A stretch of 5,015 nt of DNA from the NCBI GenBank assembly GCA_025451425.1, contig JANWKK010000184.1, forward strand, positions 1 to 5,015. Direction: 5' to 3'. This DNA comes from Gemmatimonadaceae bacterium. Its GTDB lineage: Bacteria > Gemmatimonadota > Gemmatimonadetes > Gemmatimonadales > Gemmatimonadaceae. Under the pieces are notes generated by a model. It was not told the DNA's origin, did no database searches, and worked only from the letters and a program-made list of their open reading frames with translations. Of this stretch, positions 1 through 5,015 are shown in pieces; position 1 is the first letter of the stretch; each line of letters opens with the position of its first letter. Position numbers and translations under genes: made by a program.

Positions 1-193
1 GCACCGATGTGCCGGAGGCGCTGTTGGATGGAACAGTCGCCGCCACCGCCGAGCTGCGCGGCAAATGCCTGGCGTCGTAGTATCTCTGGATCAACGCGCC
101 AAGGGCGACGCACGCGACGGCGGCGATAGTTCGGACGATCGTACGTTGCACGGCGCCTCGCTCGAGTTCGAATAGCGTTACCGCGTCCTTCAC
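1..193 (-). CDS. Membrane-anchored protein of unknown function, N-terminal part only (runs off the left edge)
   Basis: The frame is open from a GTG at 193-191 to the window edge, giving 64 residues that begin MKDAVTLFELERGAV. The start overlaps the receptor's TGA as GTGA, so the two genes are probably translationally coupled. A GGAGG lies three bases upstream of the GTG. Residues 1-21 are charged. Residues 22-35 (TIAAVACVALGALI) form one hydrophobic segment, followed by QRYYDAR and then a Ser/Ala/Thr/Pro-rich stretch that looks like a linker. This is the pattern of a single-pass inner-membrane protein with a periplasmic domain, or of an exported protein with a long signal sequence. Cys28 follows AVA, which is a poor lipobox. 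An in-frame GTG at 151-149 (MQRTIVRTIAAV), preceded by GAGG four bases upstream, would give a more ordinary signal-like N-terminus and may be the true start. The functional domain lies outside the window, so no product can be named. It is not recognisably a SusD N-terminus. Being open by chance over 64 codons is possible in GC-rich DNA; the coupling and hydrophobic segment argue that it is real. Confidence 0.6.
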   Translation of the reverse strand, partial: MKDAVTLFELERGAVQRTIVRTIAAVACVALGALIQRYYDARHLPRSSAVAATVPSNSASGTSV

Positions 194-2790
194 CGGCCTC
201 CAAGGTCGAACCGCAACAGTATCTCACGCGGAATTGGCGTCTCGGCGTAATCGACTCGTGGAAGCACGTTGAGCGGCTGCTCATTTAGCTCCGGATCGAG
301 GCCGCGGTAGCGCGTCCACGTCGCGAGATTCCGGCCCGCGACGGTAATCGCGCCAGATCCTCCGAGCACGCGCGCGAACCGCGACGGAATCACCCATTGG
401 AGCGAGACCTCGCGCAGTTTGAGAAAGCTCGCGTCCTCGAAGAAGGCAAGCGGCCCTTGGACTCCGACGATCGCCCGCGCCTGGTCGGCGAGTGATGCTG
501 ACGGGTCATTCATCGCCCGACAGTTTCGGTATGACGCGCAGCGCCACGCCTCGGCCATGTTGGCGAGCGTCTGCCCACCGCGATAATCGAGCAACGCGGA
601 AAGCCTGATGGCGTGCGCGAAGCCCCACGTCGAGAGTACCGATGCCTCACGGTTCGGAAGCGACGACCCAACCGGCAGGCTACTAGGACCGAACTGGATC
701 TCGTTCGGGGAGATCAGTCCATCGTGATTAGCGTCTGTGTATGTATATGAACGCTGAAAATAGCTCCCGACGGGATATCCAGGGCGGTCCATCGCGCCGC
801 CATTGATGATGAACTCATTGTAGGGGCCGACGGCCTCTGTTCGATCCCGAAGTAGATCGCCGCGCACGGTGGCGTCCCACTGGAACGAGCCGCGTTGAAG
901 GAGGAGGAGCCGGCTGGTCAGTTCGAGACCATCGTTCCGCAGTGCGCCATACGTCTCGGGCGGAGGGACCGACAAGCCGGTGCCGTTGAAGATCCATAGA
1001 TGCGAGGCGTTCGCTCGAAACGCCGTGACCGAGATGCTCGCGAGATGAGTAAACGCGAAATCGGCGCCGATCTCGTTCTCGGCAACTCGTTCCTCGGGGG
1101 AGAGCATTTCGGGGATCGGGCTGCTCAACCAGTTGGCCATCCCGACGCGACCCGGCTCTCCGGGTGACCAGTTGCCTGCCTCGCCATACGCGGCACGCAG
1201 ACGAAGGGAATCCAGGTGCCACACACTGCCGAGCCACCAGGACAGATCGGCTGACTTGAAGAAGCGGGTGGGCAGGTGCTCGCCGAACGACGACCAGCGC
1301 TCCCACCGCGCGCCGGTGCCGAGCCGCACGTCGTCGCCCAAGGCGAACTCCTGGCGCAATGCCTCATCGGCGATCCGCCACTTCTCGGCCATTCCGGCAA
1401 ACCCGAAGATCGGCGGAGAGGAATTGACGATTGCCACCGAGTCCTCGGCGGTCAGCGATGACCGGAGTTGATCGACCGAGGCGATGGTGCGAGTTCGAAT
1501 CCTCGGATCAAAGAGCGTCCAGTCTCCACTGCGCGCCGAGATTGCGGCCGTCGTTAGGTCATGATCGAGGCGGCCCTGTTCGAACCTTTGAATGCCGGGG
1601 CTGGCTTCAGGCCGGTCGTCACGCTCGCGGACGTGGTCTCTGCCATATCGCGCCTCGAGCCGCAGCCAGCTCAGACCGTCCCAAAACGCTGTCGCGCCAC
1701 CCGTCCAGTGATGCGCACGCTCTCGAGTAATCGTCGACGTTTGCGGCCCTTGATACCCCTGGTTCGAATCCGGAGCCGCGGAGCCAAAGAGTCCGTTGGC
1801 GATAACATTGGATGTTCCGCCGAGATCACCTCGGGTCGGAAGACCAGCCGACGTCTGAACCGCTGCACCGCTGCCGGTGAGCTCGAAGGAGCGACCAATG
1901 CGCTGCGTAACGGTCGCGCGCGCGCCGAGCCGACCCGCGTCGTCGTCGTTCGTGACGCCGAGCGCGCGCGCACCCGTTAGGCTCAGGCGGCCACTCGTCT
2001 GCCTAACGCCGCCGTCGACCGCGAGCGCCTCGTCAGCCGTGCGGGCAAGGCGGAAGGGGCTTGCGTTCTCGAGCGGATTCCATTGCTCGAGTCGTGTCGG
2101 CACACAGTCACCGGTTGCGACCTGGAACAAGACACACCGTATCGGTTGGCCGGCGACCGTACCCTGGAGTTGATAATTCGCTGGGAAGCTCGTCGCGATC
2201 ATGCCCAATCCCACTCGCGTGCGGGTGGCGAAATGGATCCCTTGCTCGGCGCCACGTTTCGTCGTGACGATCAACGCGCCTCCCGCCGCTCCGGCGCCAT
2301 AGATACCCGCCGCCGCGGCGCCGGGAAGTACGTCGATCCTGGCGATGTCCTCGGGCGCAATGTCGTCGAGCCTCGATGTACTGACATTCACGTCGACCAC
2401 CGTCGCGTCCTGCATCGCGTTAACGCGGATGCCGTCGACAATCACGATCGGCTCGCCGGCCATGTAGAAGCTATGGACGCCGCGAGAGCGAATCTGCGCG
2501 CCTTGTGCGGCGACGCCTCCGGGTTGGAGAACGTCGAGGCCTGGCACGCGCGATTGGAGCACTTCCGAGAGTGTCCGCGCGGCGGAGGCCATGATTTCCG
2601 TAGAGTCGATGCTGTAACTGACCGCTCCGGACGCGCGCGCGCGTACGATGGGACGCGCCATCGAGCCCGCCGGTGACACGACGGCGGTATCGGGCTGCCG
2701 TTGCGCATATGCGAGGCGCGAGCTCGCGCTGCCAACGAGCGCCACCGTAACTATCCAGCGCAGGGACCGGAAGTAGCAGTGTTTGCTCAT
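190..2790 (-). CDS. SusC/RagA-type TonB-dependent outer-membrane receptor
   Basis: This 866-residue protein imports a ligand across the outer membrane with energy from TonB-ExbBD. Residues 1-29 are a signal peptide: basic start, hydrophobic WIVTVALVG, cleavage after AYA before Gln30. DTAVVS at 34-39 resembles a TonB box. The plug spans about 57-178, with LSEVLQSRVPGL (74-85), IRSRG (100-104), PIVIVDG (114-120) and EDIARIDVLPGAAAAGIYG followed by GGALIVTTKRG up to 180; these are SusC/RagA signatures. The rest is the beta-barrel. Its end has the family-typical FLKLREVSLQW, GRNLATWTRYRGLDPE and TPIPREILLRF. DANHDGLISPNE (686-697) fits a calcium-binding EF-hand loop, a common insertion in SusC proteins. 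Cysteine pairs 219/229 and 751/757 could form loop disulfides. The carboxypeptidase-regulatory-like N-terminal extension of classic SusC is missing, which explains the shorter length. The chain ends GGR rather than in an aromatic residue. The start is forced: a TAG lies nine codons upstream with no other start codon between. No Shine-Dalgarno is visible. Family is certain; the substrate is unknown. Confidence 0.94.
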   Translation of the reverse strand: MSKHCYFRSLRWIVTVALVGSASSRLAYAQRQPDTAVVSPAGSMARPIVRARASGAVSYSIDSTEIMASAARTLSEVLQSRVPGLDVLQPGGVAAQGAQIRSRGVHSFYMAGEPIVIVDGIRVNAMQDATVVDVNVSTSRLDDIAPEDIARIDVLPGAAAAGIYGAGAAGGALIVTTKRGAEQGIHFATRTRVGLGMIATSFPANYQLQGTVAGQPIRCVLFQVATGDCVPTRLEQWNPLENASPFRLARTADEALAVDGGVRQTSGRLSLTGARALGVTNDDDAGRLGARATVTQRIGRSFELTGSGAAVQTSAGLPTRGDLGGTSNVIANGLFGSAAPDSNQGYQGPQTSTITRERAHHWTGGATAFWDGLSWLRLEARYGRDHVRERDDRPEASPGIQRFEQGRLDHDLTTAAISARSGDWTLFDPRIRTRTIASVDQLRSSLTAEDSVAIVNSSPPIFGFAGMAEKWRIADEALRQEFALGDDVRLGTGARWERWSSFGEHLPTRFFKSADLSWWLGSVWHLDSLRLRAAYGEAGNWSPGEPGRVGMANWLSSPIPEMLSPEERVAENEIGADFAFTHLASISVTAFRANASHLWIFNGTGLSVPPPETYGALRNDGLELTSRLLLLQRGSFQWDATVRGDLLRDRTEAVGPYNEFIINGGAMDRPGYPVGSYFQRSYTYTDANHDGLISPNEIQFGPSSLPVGSSLPNREASVLSTWGFAHAIRLSALLDYRGGQTLANMAEAWRCASYRNCRAMNDPSASLADQARAIVGVQGPLAFFEDASFLKLREVSLQWVIPSRFARVLGGSGAITVAGRNLATWTRYRGLDPELNEQPLNVLPRVDYAETPIPREILLRFDLGGR
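197..201 (-). promoter_or_regulatory. Ribosome binding site GGAGG inside the end of the receptor gene
   Basis: On the minus strand GGAGG is followed by CCG and then the GTG at 193-191. The spacing of three bases is short, but this is the clearest Shine-Dalgarno match seen at any start in the window. It is formed by the receptor's own Gly-Gly codons (GGA GGC CGG TGA). It supports the overlapping GTG as the start of the downstream gene, with the inner GTG at 151-149 as the alternative. Confidence 0.45.
1552..1558 (+). repeat. Partial copy (7 bases) of the CGTTAGGC word
   Basis: CGTTAGG followed by T instead of C. In the receptor frame it is read on the minus strand across a CTA Leu codon and ACG. 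It is listed because four full copies of the word occur elsewhere in the window. Confidence 0.35.
1975..2008. repeat. Inverted pair of CGTTAGGC words inside the receptor gene
   Basis: CGTTAGGC at 1975-1982 and its exact reverse complement GCCTAACG at 2001-2008 form an 8-base perfect stem around an 18-base loop. The pairing does not extend past either end or into the loop. In the receptor frame the two arms are read as CTA ACG (Leu-Thr) and GTT AGG (Val-Arg), so each needs an uncommon codon. It could be a DNA or RNA hairpin, or simply two copies of a genome-wide word in opposite orientation. Confidence 0.5.
2632..2643. repeat. (CG)6 dinucleotide run
   Basis: Twelve bases of alternating C and G, flanked by A and T so that purine-pyrimidine alternation continues outward. 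It encodes the Arg-Ala-Arg-Ala stretch of the receptor just after the TonB-box region. Such runs can slip in replication; here a change of one unit would shift the receptor's reading frame near its start. Confidence 0.6.
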
Positions 2791-2953
2791 CGCAAGAGTC
2801 TGCGGTGTGTAGTGCTATTTCGCCAGATGGGTGAGGCGGATCATCCATTTCGCGCGGGCCGCCGATCCAGACGCCTGGCAGTCACTCGTCTCATCTTGTA
2901 GCGTCTAATGCATGACGATTGCCGAATTTGACGCTTCGAAGGGCGAGTGATCG
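2791..2953. promoter_or_regulatory. Divergent intergenic region with promoters for both units
   Basis: This 163-base spacer lies between the receptor start (minus) and the exported-protein start (plus), so it must carry both promoters or one shared control site. On the plus strand TCTAAT at 2904-2909 is one mismatch from a TATAAT -10 box and would give a leader of roughly 40 bases. The matching -35 position (GTCACT, 2881-2886) is poor. No convincing -10/-35 pair was found for the receptor, and no clear operator palindrome was seen. A 12-codon ORF (2912-2950) precedes the plus-strand gene. Confidence 0.4.
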
Positions 2954-3481
2954 GTGAAATCGATTGCATCGTTGGCGGCTTGCCTGGCGTCCCTCGCCTG
3001 CTCACACCCGCAGCCTTTCCATTTGCAGGGCACTCCCGCCCCGTCCATTCCCTTTGCCGTGTCGAGCCTCGGCAGTACCTGGACGATACGTGGCGCACTC
3101 AGTGGACACGTCGATGAATATGACAACGGTCTACGAGTCGTCGTCTATGCAGATACGATTGTAAGCAATGTCTTGGAGATCGACCCCTCAGGTGGCCCGG
3201 ACAGTCTTCGCGTTGCGCTCGCGACCGGCGACACTGCTCGCTGGTGGCGTCTCCTGGAGACCAGTGATGCAGTGCCAGTGTCCACACTGACGAAGCAATC
3301 AGGCTCTCGGCGCGACTCAGCAGAATTTGTCATCCGAGATGTGCGACGCTCCGATCTTTCGAAGCGCTGGCTCGTTTTCCAGTTCCGGTCACACTTCGTA
3401 GCGCCGCCAATTCTGGAACGCCGCGAAGCGACGACTTATATCCATGCTCCGCGGACGTTGCTGGTATTGTCAGGCACATAG
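2954..3481 (+). CDS. Small exported protein, probable lipoprotein, unknown function
   Basis: This 175-residue protein starts at GTG 2954. An in-frame TGA at 2948-2950 rules out any longer form. A weak AAGGG/GAG stretch upstream is the only candidate ribosome site. The N-terminus MKSIASLAACLASLACSHP is a short signal sequence with two cysteines. Cys10 sits in a perfect lipobox (LAAC) but leaves too short a hydrophobic part. Cys16 (SLAC) has a better distance but Ser at -3. Lipidation is therefore likely but not certain. After a Pro-rich linker (about 18-36) the chain looks beta-rich, with segments such as STWTIRGALSG, LRVVVYADTIV, DSLRVALATG, AEFVIRDV and KRWLVFQFRSHFV separated by polar turns, and a Tyr-containing C-terminal strand. 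There are no further cysteines and no metal or catalytic motif that I recognise. It probably forms a small beta-sandwich acting in the cell envelope. It lies 81 bases before the serine hydrolase on the same strand, so co-transcription is plausible. Family not recognised. Confidence 0.75.
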   Translation: MKSIASLAACLASLACSHPQPFHLQGTPAPSIPFAVSSLGSTWTIRGALSGHVDEYDNGLRVVVYADTIVSNVLEIDPSGGPDSLRVALATGDTARWWRLLETSDAVPVSTLTKQSGSRRDSAEFVIRDVRRSDLSKRWLVFQFRSHFVAPPILERREATTYIHAPRTLLVLSGT

Positions 3482-3562
3482 GTCCAGGGTCGCGGTTTCA
3501 ATGGATGCCGCGCATCTTCTCGTCTGAACATCGACGTTTCACCGACCCACCCGCTGCCAACA
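3482..3562 (+). other. Spacer between exported protein and serine hydrolase
   Basis: These 81 bases hold no strong terminator (no GC stem followed by a T run) and no clear promoter. GGGTCG (3487-3492) and CGACCC (3543-3548) are complementary but 50 bases apart. The absence of a terminator is consistent with the two genes sharing a transcript. No Shine-Dalgarno precedes the GTG at 3563. Confidence 0.4.
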
Positions 3563-5015
3563 GTGCATTCACTACATCGCCCAACGCTCACCGCCGCGAT
3601 CATAGTAGCGACGTTCGCCACGATGCCGCTCGCGGCGCAGCAGGTCAGCGTCGCTCCGCCACCGGAGCTCGACAGCTTGCGCCCCGTGATCCGCCAGATG
3701 ATGGAGAACGCACATGCTCCGTCGATCGCGGTTGCCGTGGCGCAGCACGGCAAGATTCTCTGGGAGGAAGGCTTCGGCCTCGCCGACATCGGACACCGCG
3801 TTCCGGCGACGTCGAATACGCTGTACTCGATGGCGTCGATCTCCAAGCCGATCACGGCGACGGGACTGATGACGCTCGTGCAGCGGGGCACGATCGCCCT
3901 CGATCATCCGGCGAACGACTATCTGGGACGGGGCAAGATCACCGGCTACGCGGCCGATGCGCGGGACGCGACCGTCGAGCGTGTAATGAGTCACACGGCC
4001 GGGCTGCCGCTCCACTACCGTTTCTTTTACGAGGGCGGCGACGAGGCGCGGCCGAGCATGGACGACGCGATCGCGCGCTACGCGATCGTTGTGTACCCGC
4101 CGGGCCGCGTGTACAACTACGCGAACCTCGACTATGGCATCGTCGAGCAGATGATCGCCCACATGTCTCACGAGTCGTACGAGACGTACATGCGCCGCGC
4201 CGTGTTCACACCGTTAGGCATGAAGCGCACGGCCATCGGCACGGGTCGTGGCTTGACCGATGCCGCAATTCGCTATGACGATAGTCTGAAGGCGGTCGCG
4301 TTTTACGATTTTGACCATCGCGGCGCGTCGGCCGTGTGGACCACGGCGCACGAGCTGCTGCGCTTCGGGATGTTCCATCTTCGCGACCACTTGCCTGACG
4401 AGAAGCCGATCCTCGCCGACTCGATCATCCTCGCGATGGAGCATGCGCGAACCCCTGGTGATACGGCGCACGGATACGGACTTGGCTGGGGCCTCGACGA
4501 CGATCACGGCTATCGGCGCGTGTCCCACACGGGCGGTATGCCGGGCGTCGCGACGCGCCTCGATCTCTATCCGGCCGAGGACCTCGCCGTTGTCGTGCTC
4601 GAGAATCAATCGAGTCCGTTGCCGACGCAGATCGCGTCGGCGATCGAGAACGTGCTACTCCGTGGACGAGGCGAAACGCTCGCGGCGGACCGCGCGGCGC
4701 AGCAGGGACGGCCGCGTCCCGTTTTCGCTGCGCCGACCGAGCTCGTTGGCGATTGGGCCGGCACGCTTCGCACCTATCAGGGCACGGTCCCGCTCACGAT
4801 TCGTGTCAAGAGCGACGAGATCCTCGTTAGGCTTGGCGGTCCCGACGCGCTGTGGAGTCTCGTGAACCGCGCGAGCTTTCAGGATCAACTGCTGGGCGGC
4901 CAATTCCTCGGCACCATTCCGACGGCGGACGCCGAGCGCCACCCGCACAACGTCGGCATGTCGTTGTGGTACGCGGATGCGAAATTGCGCGGCTGGCTGG
5001 CGGCGATCGCGACCA
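3563..5015 (+). CDS. Secreted beta-lactamase-fold serine hydrolase (peptidase S12 / PF00144 type), 3' end missing
   Basis: The frame is open from GTG 3563 to the right edge (484 residues, no stop). It belongs to the serine beta-lactamase/penicillin-binding-protein-like family, which includes DD-peptidases, D-aminopeptidases and esterases acting outside the cytoplasm. The GTG start is chosen because it supplies a signal peptide (MHSLHRPTLTAAIIVATFAT, cleavage likely after Ala25 before Gln-Gln). The next in-frame start, ATG 3623, would remove it. No other ATG, GTG or TTG lies in frame upstream before the stop at 3479-3481. The catalytic set is complete: SISK with nucleophile Ser92 and Lys95, YAN at 186-188, and HTG at 322-324. 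Family landmarks SHTAGLP (143-149), PLGM (217-220) and GYGLGW (304-309) are in place. From about residue 390 (ELVGDWAG) a beta-rich C-terminal domain begins, like the lipocalin-like domains attached to some S12 peptidases; it is cut off. The HTG form and the added domain fit a peptidase or esterase better than a true antibiotic-degrading beta-lactamase. The substrate is unknown. Confidence 0.95.
   Translation, partial: MHSLHRPTLTAAIIVATFATMPLAAQQVSVAPPPELDSLRPVIRQMMENAHAPSIAVAVAQHGKILWEEGFGLADIGHRVPATSNTLYSMASISKPITATGLMTLVQRGTIALDHPANDYLGRGKITGYAADARDATVERVMSHTAGLPLHYRFFYEGGDEARPSMDDAIARYAIVVYPPGRVYNYANLDYGIVEQMIAHMSHESYETYMRRAVFTPLGMKRTAIGTGRGLTDAAIRYDDSLKAVAFYDFDHRGASAVWTTAHELLRFGMFHLRDHLPDEKPILADSIILAMEHARTPGDTAHGYGLGWGLDDDHGYRRVSHTGGMPGVATRLDLYPAEDLAVVVLENQSSPLPTQIASAIENVLLRGRGETLAADRAAQQGRPRPVFAAPTELVGDWAGTLRTYQGTVPLTIRVKSDEILVRLGGPDALWSLVNRASFQDQLLGGQFLGTIPTADAERHPHNVGMSLWYADAKLRGWLAAIAT
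4212..4219 (+). repeat. CGTTAGGC word in the hydrolase gene
   Basis: An exact copy. It is read as CCG TTA GGC (Pro-Leu-Gly of the PLGM landmark) and contains the only TTA codon in the visible part of this gene. Confidence 0.5.
4825..4832 (+). repeat. CGTTAGGC word in the hydrolase gene, second copy
   Basis: An exact copy. It is read as GTT AGG CTT (Val-Arg-Leu) in the C-terminal domain and contains the only AGG codon in the visible part of this gene; AGA is not used at all. Confidence 0.5.

Noticed and set aside
2083..2676. Plus-strand open frame of 197 codons opposite the receptor gene
   Set aside because: It lies wholly antisense to the well-supported plug-encoding part of the receptor. 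Its protein is Arg/Asp/His-rich with no recognisable motif, as expected for the antisense of a GC-rich gene.
2928..2933. TTGACG as a -35 box for the exported-protein gene
   Set aside because: It lies about 20 bases from the start codon, so the matching -10 box would fall inside the coding region.
3487..3548. GGGTCG/CGACCC complementary pair as a terminator between the plus-strand genes
   Set aside because: The arms are only six bases with a 50-base loop and no T run, so it does not look like an intrinsic terminator.
3572..4171. Minus-strand open frame of 199 codons
   Set aside because: It is antisense to the catalytic region of the hydrolase, with an Arg/Val/His-rich composition and no motif.
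3505..4278. Plus-strand open frame of 257 codons overlapping the hydrolase
   Set aside because: It is a different frame of the same DNA, giving an Arg-rich product without family features. The hydrolase frame holds all catalytic motifs and continues beyond it.
4311..4865. Plus-strand Arg/Ser-rich open frame of 184 codons
   Set aside because: It is a shifted frame of the hydrolase, and its low-complexity Arg-rich product is typical of such shadows.
3563..5015. True antibiotic-resistance class C beta-lactamase
   Set aside because: The third motif is HTG rather than KTG and an additional C-terminal domain follows, which fits the wider S12 peptidase/esterase group better. The fold family is clear but resistance is not supported.

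Overview
The window looks like a piece of chromosome from a GC-rich Gram-negative bacterium. The evidence is a SusC/RagA-type TonB-dependent outer-membrane receptor, secretory signal peptides ending in Ala-Gln, frequent GTG starts and weak Shine-Dalgarno sequences. A SusC-type receptor without the usual N-terminal extension, next to a secreted penicillin-binding-protein-like serine hydrolase, fits Gemmatimonadota best. That placement is inference from style, not from a marker gene.

Layout: four coding regions form two divergent units. The minus-strand unit starts at 2790. It holds the TonB-dependent receptor (190-2790), whose stop overlaps the GTG start of a second gene by a GTGA junction. 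The second gene (193 down to the window edge) begins with a short cytoplasmic stretch and one membrane segment, and is cut by the left edge. The plus-strand unit starts with a 175-residue exported protein, probably a lipoprotein, of unknown function (2954-3481). After 81 bases comes a beta-lactamase-fold serine hydrolase (from 3563), cut by the right edge. It carries all three catalytic motifs and the start of a C-terminal beta-rich domain. A 163-base spacer (2791-2953) separates the two units and must hold both promoters.

How the parts may work together: all four products are predicted to be exported or membrane-bound. The receptor would import a ligand across the outer membrane using TonB energy. 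No SusD-like binding lipoprotein is encoded next to it within the window. The hydrolase could cut a peptide, D-amino-acid compound or ester in the periplasm. Divergent placement suggests, but does not prove, a shared substrate or regulator.

The least expected signal is a short DNA word, CGTTAGGC. It occurs four times (counting both strands) plus one 7-base match, across two unrelated genes. Every copy forces a codon that looks rare in these genes (TTA, CTA or AGG), which hints that the word itself, not the protein, is being kept. I saw no RNA genes, insertion sequences, CRISPR arrays or convincing terminators. No stretch over 300 bases lacks a gene.
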